A stretch of DNA of 64,000 nt, taken from the NCBI GenBank assembly GCA_946184615.1, contig CAMHFN010000004.1, positions 1-64,000 on the forward strand, written 5' to 3'. Both the position numbers and the translations under genes were made by a program. Below are positions 7,443 through 15,700 of the stretch, piece after piece (the stretch's first letter is position 1; each line of letters opens with the position of its first letter). This stretch comes from an uncultured Bacteroidales bacterium. GTDB taxonomy: Bacteria > Bacteroidota > Bacteroidia > Bacteroidales > F082. The notes under the pieces were generated by a model. It was not told the DNA's origin. It did not search any database and was given only the letters and a program-made list of their open reading frames with translations.

Positions 7443-8055
7443 AGGCTTGACTGTTTTTAGCACGGCATATTTCCCTTGCATCAGCTACATGGCGAGATAT
7501 ATCGAAGATTCGTCGCCTGTGATTGAAATGTGGGAAACTTATCACAAACAGACTTACCGCAACCGCTGCCGCGTGATGACTGCCAATGGTGTGGAGAGCC
7601 TGAGCGTTCCCGTGGTGAAAATCAATGGCAACCACACCATGACCAAGGATGTGGTCATCAGCTACAAGGAACACTGGCAACAGATTCATCGGAGATGCCT
7701 TGAGTCAGCCTATAAGGCCGCCCCCTATTTCGACCACTATTATGACCATCTGAAACCCCTATTCGAAACCCGATTTGAACGTCTTGTCGATTTAAATGAC
7801 GAAGCGCTTAGAGTAGTATTAAAGATAGTGAAAGCGAACAAAGAAATTGTTCACACATCAGATTATATCCATGAGGTTGAACATGATCTCCGTGAGGCTT
7901 TCAGCCCCAAAGCCATTCCCGATTCCAGTTTGTTTCCAGAGTATTATCAGGTTTTCAGCACAAAATTCCCTTTTGCAACTGATTTAAGCATTTTGGATTT
8001 ACTCTTCAACGAAGGCCCCCACGCCCTATCCTATCTAAAAACTCTCCCTTTTTAA
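7420..8055 (+). CDS. WbqC-family protein
   Basis: 211 residues if started at the GTG at 7420. No ATG precedes the conserved start of the family (VFSTAYFPCISYMARY), so a GTG or TTG (7447) start is needed. The body contains IEMWETYHKQTYRNRCRVM and HWQQIHRRCLESAYKAAPYF, both characteristic of WbqC. The family is cytoplasmic and linked to sugar or O-antigen metabolism, but its reaction is not established to my knowledge. The start overlaps the small lipoprotein-like frame. The gene is convergent with the PgpH-like gene, 16 bases away. Confidence 0.8.
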   Translation: MLPKKKSKGLTVFSTAYFPCISYMARYIEDSSPVIEMWETYHKQTYRNRCRVMTANGVESLSVPVVKINGNHTMTKDVVISYKEHWQQIHRRCLESAYKAAPYFDHYYDHLKPLFETRFERLVDLNDEALRVVLKIVKANKEIVHTSDYIHEVEHDLREAFSPKAIPDSSLFPEYYQVFSTKFPFATDLSILDLLFNEGPHALSYLKTLPF

Positions 8056-8059
8056 GTCC

Positions 8060-8080
8060 ACTCTTCACTTTTCACTTATC
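8060..8080. repeat. Three 7-base units between convergent genes
   Basis: ACTCTTC, ACTTTTC and ACTTATC run head to tail across the whole 16-base gap between the WbqC and PgpH-like stops, and include the PgpH-like stop codon. It belongs to the same periodic class as the arrays at 29465, 40178 and 41588. Confidence 0.55.
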
Positions 8081-10135
8081 TGGATAGGCAATCCTTACAT
8101 GATAGATGCTCATCAGTTTCTTTTTCAGCACCTTTTTGATGGTGGTGAAGTCGCGCATGGTGAGATCGACATTTTGGAACTGTCCGTCGTCCATCTGCTT
8201 TTGGATGATGTTGTCAACAAGCTTGCTGATGCTGGTTTCATCAGGTTCCTTGAGACTACGCGAGGCTGCCTCCACCGAGTCACAAATCATCAGCACCGCG
8301 GTCTCCCTTGAGAATGGCACTGGTCCGTGGTAAGTGAAATCAGCAGGATCCACCTCCTCGTCTGGATGTTCACGCTTTTCCATGATGTAAAAATACTCCG
8401 TCCTTCTCGTCCCATGGTGAGTACGGATAAACTCAATCACCTGTTCAGGCAGACGGGCTTTCTGTGCCATCTTGATGCCATCGAGCACATGAGCGATGAT
8501 AATCTGCGCACTCTCCACGTTGGAAATGTCGTTGTGCGAGTTGTACCCTCCATGTTGGTTCTCAGTGAAATACATCGGGTTCTTCATTTTTCCTATGTCG
8601 TGATACAAGGCACCGGTGCGGGCCAACAAGGTATCCCCTCCGATAGCGTAAAGCACCTCGTCACAGAGATTGGCAACCTGTATGGAATGCTGGAAGGTAC
8701 CTGGAGCCGTCTGAGCCAACTGCCGTAGCAAGGGCGTGTTGGTATTGTTCAACTCCATCAAAGTCAATGAGGTAGTCAATCGGAACATCTTCTCGAACAA
8801 AAAGATCAAAGGCAACGAAAGCATGGTAAACAACGCGTTCAGTGCCAGCATGCCCACTAACGACCAGTCAACAGCAGCTGACGAAAGGAAAGTAAAAGCA
8901 AAATATACAGCGATATAAGCTACAATTAGCAGCAAAGAGCTGATAAAATAGTGCCGACGCGACTTGTGGCGGGAAAGGACAAAGATAACGATCATACTGG
9001 CCACCAGCTGCATGAAGATATACTGAAAAGGATTGGGCACCGCCATTGCAATCAGCAACACGGTGATAACCTGTATGGTAAACGTGAGCCCTGGTGTGTA
9101 GAAGGTAATCATAATCATGGTGAGCATCACCACAGGCATCATCATAATAAACGAGGGATGCAACTTCATGATCCAATAGGAGGGGATGATCATCACGACC
9201 ATGAGCAAGAGCAACAGATTGATTTTACTCAACTCACTGTAAACATCCTGTCTATGCAATGCTCTCAGATAAAGTGCCACCATCACGAAAAGCAAGGTCA
9301 CCAACAAAAATTGGCTGACCTGAACCTGCCATGTGTCATTTTGGGCGAGTGAGCCCACCTTATACTCACGCTGGAGCGAGTTCAAAATAGCAAAGTCCGA
9401 ATCATCCACCACCTCCCCTTCTGAGATGATCAACTCGTCTTTCTGCACCATGCCGTAGGTCAACGAGATTTTTGACAACGCCTTGTCCTGCTCCAATTTA
9501 GTCATCGAGGCATCGTAAACCACATTGGGATGAAGGGCATTCAGCAACAAGGAAGATAACAAACGGACATCAATGCCTGGATGCGTTTGTTTTGTCCATT
9601 CCTCCACGGTCTCACGTGCCGTACTCATCGTATACAATGACCCGAAGGCCACTGAAGTAGCCGCCTTGTTTTTGACCAAGCTAATCATCGTCGAAGGCGA
9701 TAGCTCATCCAAAGCCTTATCGTGCGCCACAACGCCCTGAATCTGTATCTGATCAAACAATTCCATCAATGCGTTTTTGTTCGTTTCCTTTCTCACCCCA
9801 TCGTGAGAATGCCATTGCGTTCCAAAGTCTTCCTCCAATTTGGCCCTGACTTCTTTGGTGACCTCCAAATTAAAGTTGAACACCGGTTTCACGGATTTCA
9901 ATGCTTCGTCGCTTTCCACCTTTAGCATTTCTGCGTCCTTATAAATCGGGAAATCAAATGGCGCATATAAGGTTTCGTGCTGCCAAGGTTTGTAAAGTTG
10001 GTATTCAAAACGGAACTTGCCCACCCTAGGCATTTGCCAATACACCAGCACAATAGCCAAAATAAACATCAGCACCTTGGCAAATTCATAATACCGATGT
10101 CGGAATTTATTGATGAAATCCTTGAACTTACTCAT
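8072..10135 (-). CDS. 7TM-HD (PgpH-like) cyclic-di-AMP phosphodiesterase family protein
   Basis: 687 residues. An N-terminal membrane helix (about 18-36) is followed by an extracytoplasmic region of about 230 residues. Seven closely spaced membrane helices (about 270-480) come next, then a cytoplasmic HD domain with H512-D513 in ALYHDIGKMKNP and later IIAHVLDG, RTHHGTRRTEYFY and CDSVEAASR. This is the layout of 7TMR-HDED/7TM-HD proteins such as Listeria PgpH, which hydrolyse cyclic di-AMP. The substrate is inferred from the family only. A TAnnTTTG box on the minus strand (10156-10163) lies 20 bases upstream. It stands alone between two plus-strand units. Confidence 0.9.
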   Translation of the reverse strand: MSKFKDFINKFRHRYYEFAKVLMFILAIVLVYWQMPRVGKFRFEYQLYKPWQHETLYAPFDFPIYKDAEMLKVESDEALKSVKPVFNFNLEVTKEVRAKLEEDFGTQWHSHDGVRKETNKNALMELFDQIQIQGVVAHDKALDELSPSTMISLVKNKAATSVAFGSLYTMSTARETVEEWTKQTHPGIDVRLLSSLLLNALHPNVVYDASMTKLEQDKALSKISLTYGMVQKDELIISEGEVVDDSDFAILNSLQREYKVGSLAQNDTWQVQVSQFLLVTLLFVMVALYLRALHRQDVYSELSKINLLLLLMVVMIIPSYWIMKLHPSFIMMMPVVMLTMIMITFYTPGLTFTIQVITVLLIAMAVPNPFQYIFMQLVASMIVIFVLSRHKSRRHYFISSLLLIVAYIAVYFAFTFLSSAAVDWSLVGMLALNALFTMLSLPLIFLFEKMFRLTTSLTLMELNNTNTPLLRQLAQTAPGTFQHSIQVANLCDEVLYAIGGDTLLARTGALYHDIGKMKNPMYFTENQHGGYNSHNDISNVESAQIIIAHVLDGIKMAQKARLPEQVIEFIRTHHGTRRTEYFYIMEKREHPDEEVDPADFTYHGPVPFSRETAVLMICDSVEAASRSLKEPDETSISKLVDNIIQKQMDDGQFQNVDLTMRDFTTIKKVLKKKLMSIYHVRIAYPDK

Positions 10136-10169
10136 ACAATGAACGTGTTAAAGCGCAAAAGTAAGAAAT

Positions 10170-10200
10170 AATTTAGAATTAAGAATTTAGAATTAAGAGT
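10170..10200. repeat. Four 7-base units upstream of the NlpC/P60 gene
   Basis: AATTTAG, AATTAAG, AATTTAG, AATTAAG in strict succession (a 14-base unit twice), then AGTTGTT. It occupies the divergent spacer between the PgpH-like and NlpC/P60 genes and ends seven bases before the plus-strand -7 box TATTTTTG at 10208-10215. Confidence 0.65.
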
Positions 10201-10207
10201 TGTTTAC

Positions 10208-10215
10208 TATTTTTG
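10208..10215 (+). promoter_or_regulatory. -7 box for the NlpC/P60 gene
   Basis: TATTTTTG fits TAnnTTTG, 24 bases before the ATG at 10240. No TTG at the expected -33 distance, so the promoter is only half supported. Confidence 0.45.
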
Positions 10216-10239
10216 CTTCATCAAAAAAAAGGAATTGCC

Positions 10240-10959
10240 ATGAATTACGGAATTTGCAACCTCGCTGCCATGCCCATTAGGAAAGAGGGGCATCACGCCA
10301 GCGAGATGGTAAGCCAATTGCTTTATAATGAATTATATGAAGTCTTGGACGAGAAGCCGGGATGGTATTTGATTAAAACCATCGATGATCAGTATGAAGG
10401 TTGGATACAGGGCATACAACACCACCCTATCAGCGACCAGGAGGCCCTGACGTTTCAATCACAAATGCGCTACATCGTCGACCAACCCCTACTCGATTAT
10501 CAAGGAAAGCATCTCTCCCTTGGAACCGTGTTGTATGAACCTGTTCCAGGTTCTATGACAATACCAGGACGTTTCGTACCTGCCATGATGATCGAGTTCG
10601 CACAAAAGTTTTTAGACGTTCCTTATCTCTGGGGGGGGCGCAGCATCTTCGGCATCGATTGTAGTGGCTTTGTGCAACTCTGCGCTAGGGCGGCAGGCAA
10701 GCTCCTTCCCCGTGATGCCTCGCAACAGATCCAAGAAGGCGAGTTGGTCTATTTCTTACCCGAAGTCCAGCCTGGCGATCTGGCTTTCTTCGGTAACGAG
10801 GACGGCAAAATCGTCCATGTGGGCATGATGCTCGACAACGAGCGCATCATCCACTGTTCCGGCCAAGTTCGCATTGATTACCTCGATCAAACAGGTATAT
10901 TTAATAAGGAGCGGAACGAGCATACCCATCGGCTACAAGTCATCAAAAGAATGTCTTGA
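10240..10959 (+). CDS. NlpC/P60 (C40) peptidase with N-terminal SH3 domain
   Basis: 239 residues from the ATG at 10240. No signal peptide is visible, so it probably acts in the cytoplasm on imported cell-wall peptides, as YkfC-type enzymes do. An SH3-like segment (about 1-65, ending in YEGWIQG) is followed by a second small beta region. The catalytic domain follows, with Cys141 in FGIDCSGFVQL, His193 in KIVHVGMML and His205 in RIIHCSG as the Cys-His-His set. It would cleave D-gamma-glutamyl-diamino-acid bonds (family knowledge). The coding sequence contains a run of eight G (10631-10638) inside the catalytic domain, a possible slippage site. pruA follows after 73 bases with its own promoter. 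Confidence 0.9.
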   Translation: MNYGICNLAAMPIRKEGHHASEMVSQLLYNELYEVLDEKPGWYLIKTIDDQYEGWIQGIQHHPISDQEALTFQSQMRYIVDQPLLDYQGKHLSLGTVLYEPVPGSMTIPGRFVPAMMIEFAQKFLDVPYLWGGRSIFGIDCSGFVQLCARAAGKLLPRDASQQIQEGELVYFLPEVQPGDLAFFGNEDGKIVHVGMMLDNERIIHCSGQVRIDYLDQTGIFNKERNEHTHRLQVIKRMS

Positions 10960-10986
10960 TAATTAAAAACCAAATACGTACCTTTG
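10956..10986 (+). promoter_or_regulatory. Promoter of pruA
   Basis: TTG (10956-10958), 20 bases, TACCTTTG (10979-10986): a good match to the Bacteroidota -33/-7 pair. The TTG overlaps the stop codon of the NlpC/P60 gene. The start codon is 46 bases further on. Confidence 0.72.
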
Positions 10987-11003
10987 CGGTGCTTTTCAAC
11001 TAT

Positions 11004-11027
11004 AAATCATTAAATCATTTAAATAAA
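11004..11027. repeat. Octamer array in the pruA leader
   Basis: Two exact AAATCATT units followed by a diverged AT-rich unit, between the pruA -7 box and its ATG at 11033. It resembles the leader arrays before ftcD and before the gene at 49420. Confidence 0.5.
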
Positions 11028-11032
11028 TTGTA

Positions 11033-12664
11033 ATGAACAACGCACTGATTACATTTGCGAAGCCGGACAACGAGCCTGTAAAAAGCTACAAGCCAGGCAG
11101 TCCGGAGAGAATCGAACTCCAGAAGGAACTCGAAAGACAATCCAACGAAATCGTTGAAATCCCCGCCATCATCAACGGCCAGGAAGTCCGCACGGGCGAC
11201 ATGGGCGAGGTGGTGATGCCCCACGACCACAAGCACGTCATCGCACGCTACCACAAGGTAGGCGAAAAGGAAGTCCGCATGGCCATCGACGCCGCCCAAG
11301 CCGCCAAGCACGACTGGGAGAACACGCCTTGGGACGAGCGCGCCGCCATCATGGCACGCATCGCCGAGATGCTGGCCACCAAGTACCGCGCCCGCATCAA
11401 CGCCGCCACCATGCTCGGCCAGTCGAAGAACTGCTTCCAAGCCGAGATCGACAGCGCCTGCGAGACCATCGACTTCTTCCGCTACAACAACTACTACGCC
11501 AGCAAGCTCTACGCCGAGCAGCCCGCTTCGGCCAACGACCAGCTGAACCGCACCGAATACCGTCCGCTGGAAGGCTTCGTGTTCGCCATCACGCCTTTCA
11601 ACTTCACCTCCATCGCCTCCAACCTGAACATGACCCCCGCCTTGATGGGTAACACCACCATCTGGAAGCCCTCGACGACCGCCCTGCTGTCGAACTACAC
11701 CGACATGCGCATCTTCATGGAAGCCGGCCTTCCGAACGGCGTCGTCAACTTCCTGCCTGGCAAGGGCAGCGTGATCAGCGGCGTGGCCCTGAAGGACAAG
11801 AACTTCAACGCCATCCACTTCACCGGCAGCACCGCCACCTTCAAGAGCCTGTGGAAGACCACCGGACAGAACCTCGACATGTACAAGGCCTATCCTCGTC
11901 TCGTGGGTGAGACCGGCGGCAAGGACTTCATCTTCGTCCACAACAGCGCCGACCCGCAAGAGGTGGCCGTGGCCATCGTCCGTGGCGCCTTCGAATACCA
12001 AGGCCAGAAGTGCAGTGCCGCATCGCGTGCCTACATCCCCGCTTCGATGTGGAACGACGTGAAGAACCGCGTGGGCGACATGATGAGCACCATCAAGATG
12101 GGTGACGTGAAAGACTTCACCAACTACGTGAACGCCGTCATCGACGAGGCTTCGTTCGACAACTGCAAGGGCTACATCGACCGCGCCAAGGCCAGCAAGG
12201 ACGCTGAGATCGTCTTCGGCGGCAACTGCGACAAGAGCGTCGGTTACTTCGTGGAGCCTACCGTCATCCTCGCCAAGGTGCCGAACTACGAGAGCATGGT
12301 GGAAGAGATCTTCGGACCCATCATCACCATCTACGTCTACGACGACAACAAGTTCGAGGAGATGCTGGACGTGTGCGACCAGAGCTCGCCTTACGCCCTC
12401 ACCGGTGCCTTCTTCGGCAACTGCCTGAAGGCCCAGAAGATCGCCAACGACAAGCTGCGCCATGCAGCCGGCAACTACTACGTGAACGACAAGCCCACGG
12501 GAGCCGTGGTCGGCATGCAGCCCTTCGGTGGCGCCCGCGCCAGCGGCACCAACGACAAGGCCGGTGGCCTGTGGAACCTCATCCGCTGGACCAGCCCCCG
12601 CGCCATCAAGAACACCTTCGTTCCTGCTGCCGCTTACGGGTATCCGTTCCTGGCCAAAGACTGA
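11033..12664 (+). CDS. pruA: L-glutamate gamma-semialdehyde (1-pyrroline-5-carboxylate) dehydrogenase
   Basis: 543 residues, the length of monofunctional type-1 P5C dehydrogenases. It oxidises glutamate semialdehyde to glutamate with NAD+ in proline, ornithine and arginine breakdown, in the cytoplasm. The aldehyde dehydrogenase landmarks are the general base Glu293 in LVGETGGKDF, the catalytic Cys327 in GQKCSAASRAYIP, FTGSTATFKSLW in the cofactor region, and EEIFGPIITIYVYDD near the C-terminus. Third codon positions are strongly C/G compared with neighbours, as in highly expressed genes. It has its own promoter and a strong terminator, so it forms a single-gene unit. No proline dehydrogenase lies in the window. 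Confidence 0.96.
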   Translation: MNNALITFAKPDNEPVKSYKPGSPERIELQKELERQSNEIVEIPAIINGQEVRTGDMGEVVMPHDHKHVIARYHKVGEKEVRMAIDAAQAAKHDWENTPWDERAAIMARIAEMLATKYRARINAATMLGQSKNCFQAEIDSACETIDFFRYNNYYASKLYAEQPASANDQLNRTEYRPLEGFVFAITPFNFTSIASNLNMTPALMGNTTIWKPSTTALLSNYTDMRIFMEAGLPNGVVNFLPGKGSVISGVALKDKNFNAIHFTGSTATFKSLWKTTGQNLDMYKAYPRLVGETGGKDFIFVHNSADPQEVAVAIVRGAFEYQGQKCSAASRAYIPASMWNDVKNRVGDMMSTIKMGDVKDFTNYVNAVIDEASFDNCKGYIDRAKASKDAEIVFGGNCDKSVGYFVEPTVILAKVPNYESMVEEIFGPIITIYVYDDNKFEEMLDVCDQSSPYALTGAFFGNCLKAQKIANDKLRHAAGNYYVNDKPTGAVVGMQPFGGARASGTNDKAGGLWNLIRWTSPRAIKNTFVPAAAYGYPFLAKD

Positions 12665-12670
12665 TGGCTA

Positions 12671-12692
12671 AAAAACGAAACCACTCGTTTTT
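12671..12692. terminator. Small hairpin after pruA
   Basis: AAAAACGA and TCGTTTTT form an 8-bp stem around a 6-base loop six bases after the pruA stop. It is weak and AT-rich, followed by a much stronger hairpin. It may assist termination or protect the 3' end. Confidence 0.35.
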
Positions 12693-12706
12693 AAAGTAAT
12701 TACTGA

Positions 12707-12740
12707 AAAAAAATCCATCGAAATTTCGATGGATTTTTTT
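12707..12740. terminator. Strong rho-independent terminator after pruA
   Basis: A perfect 34-base palindrome centred between 12723 and 12724, with core CCATCGAAATTTCGATGG. It is flanked by a run of A on the left and T7-G-T9 on the right. It would stop pruA transcripts and insulate the protease genes. Confidence 0.85.
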
Positions 12741-12778
12741 GTTTTTTTTTATTTTTACGGCTTAAAAATTTGCATACG

Positions 12779-15700
12779 ATGAAACGACAACTCTTAACCT
12801 CTCTCTTGTTCCTTTGCTTGGGGTTGCTGAACGCACAAGAATCCTTCCATTTCCGCACTGATATGCCGCAGGGGCTCAGCGTGAAAAGCAGCTCCTCAAC
12901 GGGTCTCTCACTGCACTACTCCATCCAAGAACTTGGCCTAGCCAACATCGACAACGGAGAAGCAAAAGGGCAGGAAATCATCCTGAAAGGACAGTTTGCT
13001 CCCAACGCAGAGGGCCTTCCCAACTTACCCGTTGTGAATCGATATGTCGCCATCCCAAGAGGTGCCACCGTCGACATAAAATTCAAAGAAAACGCAAGCA
13101 CTGTGTTGCACGACATCGACCTGCTTCCAGCAGCACCTTTGCAATCCAACATTGCCGTAGGACTCCCACAACTACGATGGGATGACCAAATCTATAGTAA
13201 AAACGCCGATTTCCCGATAGAGAACATCGTGTTGTCGACACCTACCCAGATACGTAGTCTCGATGTAGTACTCCTCAGCATCACGCCCTTCCGATACAAC
13301 CCCGTCAGACGTACGTTAGAGGTGATTTACGACATCGACATCGACCTCCGCTTCGAAGGTGGCAACGGACAATTTGGAGAAAGCAGATATCTCAACCCCG
13401 ATTGGGAACACATCCTACGCAGCCTTGTCATCAATGGTGAAATGCTTTCTACAACTGACTATTACGACCTGATTAAATCGGCTCGCAACCGTGACGAAGA
13501 AGGATGCGAATATCTCATCATTGTCCCCGACGATGCCACTGCTCTTGCTTGGGCGGACACGCTGAAAGCCTTCCGTACAAAGCAAGGCATTCTCACCAAA
13601 GTAGTGAGGCTCTCCGAGTGTGGTGTCAACAATACCACCAGTGTTCGGAACTACATCCTCAACGCCTATAACAACTGGGCCATCCCTCCTGCGGCAGTGC
13701 TTCTCTTCAGTGGGTACAACAACGCCATAGGCATTCATCCTTTCTATCACAGCACTGTTGAAGGCGATTACTCTTCTCAAATTTATCCTACCGACTATCC
13801 CTACAGCGACATGAACGGCGACAGTTTGGCTGATATCGCACTCAGCCGAGTGACCGCCATAACCCCAGAAGAATACCAAGCTTTCGTGGAAAAGACCATA
13901 GAATACGAAAGCAATCCTCCCACTGACGATGCCTATTATGACCATCCTATCATTACCTCAGGCCACGAAGACAACAAATGGTTCATGATTAGCTCGCAAA
14001 GTATCAATGGCTTCTATCGCGACAAGCTCGGCAAACATCCCGCCAATCATTACATGATGGTGAATTCTTGGACTGAACCTGATACCACTTGGTCCACTGG
14101 GTACAACGCATCCGTTTTGATGGACTACTTTGGCCCTCACGGACAGAATTACATCCCTCAACACTTAAACGACCTACAGGATTGGAGAAACAAAGACGAC
14201 AATACGGCACTGCTTTCGGCCCTCAGCGAAGGATCCTTCTTGACCTTATATCGCGACCATTCCAACTTTAACAACTGGTGGTGCCCAGATTTTGATGAAA
14301 ACGACATAAACAGTCTTACTAACGAGCCTTCCACCTTTGTCCTCTCCATCAGCTGCAGCACAGCCGCTTTTGACGAATACAGCAAATGTCTTATCGACGC
14401 CTTTTGCATGAAGCCAAAAGGGGGTGCCATTGGCGGCATCGGCGCAACCAGCCTCACTCATTCTTACTTCAACGACATCCTCACATGGGGGTTTTTCGAC
14501 TATATCTGGCCTAGTTTTTTGCCTGACATGGGCAATGACACTCCCCCCAATTTCATCAGACCATCTTACGTGCTGGCAGCGGCCAAACATTATTTTGCCT
14601 ACCATGTATTCCTTCCTAATTGGTGGATCGACAGAGAGCAATCCACCATGCATCTGTTTTGCTACACAGGCGAGACTTATCTCAACTTATACACCGAGAC
14701 CCCTCAACCACTGCAAATCACCAACGGTCTCTTTCATCCAACAGGGTCGAACGCATATACTGTGACGGCAGAAGAAGGCGCCCTGATTTGTCTTTCAAAA
14801 AACGGTGAAATCATCGAAGTAACCCTAAGCAACGGACAAGCTCACACCTTCACTTTGCCCCACATGGAGGCAGGTGAGCATTTCACACTTACCGCCACAA
14901 AGCAGAACCGATTCCGTTATGAGCAAGAGATTGCCATTATTCCCGACAACGGTCCATACGTTACCATTGAACAAAACGGGGTATTCGTCGAAAATGATTA
15001 CGACATCCTACACAACGGTGAATCCGCACACTTTGGTCTAAGGCTCCACAACTACGGGAACGACATAGCCGGAAACACCTCTTTATACTTAACCTGCGAA
15101 TCACCTTTCATCGAAATCACACAAGGCACTTGCCAATATCAGGACATGGGACCCGATCAGGCAGTCACCATCAACAACGCATTTCATTTCGACATTGCAA
15201 ATGACATTCCTGACATGACCCGGGTGTTTTTCACCATCCACATCGACGATGGCAACGGTGAAAAGACGCACGACTTCGTTCAACACATTGCCGCTCCATT
15301 GCTCGTCATTCAACCAGACCTATCCTTTAGGAACATGGACCGACAACCCATTCTTCAAATCAACAAAGAAGACTATACCGACATTCATGTACAAATAGCG
15401 AATGAAGGGCACTTTGACAGCGATCCTGTCAATTTACAATTCCAGCTCACCGCCCCTTTCCTCACCATTGATGCCCCGTCCCGCATGATCAACTCTCTTG
15501 AAAAAGGTACTACCAACGATGTGACATTCAGGGTAAATGCACATAACAGCACCATAAACGAAGGATGGATTAAGGCAAAGGTTTCGCTTGACGATGGCAT
15601 CCATAACACCACTTTAGACACTTTATTGCCTTTGGGGGGCTATAATGACACCTATGAATCTGGCAATCTCAACCTACTCAATTGGCTGATGGGGGGCGAT

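Noticed and set aside
8951-9352. A His-rich 133-codon plus-strand frame antisense to the PgpH-like gene, resembling a metal-binding protein
   Set aside because: The His runs are the antisense of ATG/GTG-rich membrane helix codons. There is no signal peptide or conserved motif.
10170-10200. Possible short CRISPR-like repeats at this and similar arrays
   Set aside because: Units are only 7 or 8 bases, contiguous, without spacers and without cas genes.
11015-12463. A 482-codon open frame on the minus strand, antisense to pruA
   Set aside because: Its protein is a Val/Leu/His/Asp-rich string with no motif. It exists because the C/G third positions of pruA remove stop codons on the other strand.
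12741-12778. A promoter between the pruA terminator and the first C25 gene
   Set aside because: TTAAAAATTTG and TATTTTTAC are near but do not fit TAnnTTTG with a TTG at 19-20 bases. A promoter must exist but I cannot place it.
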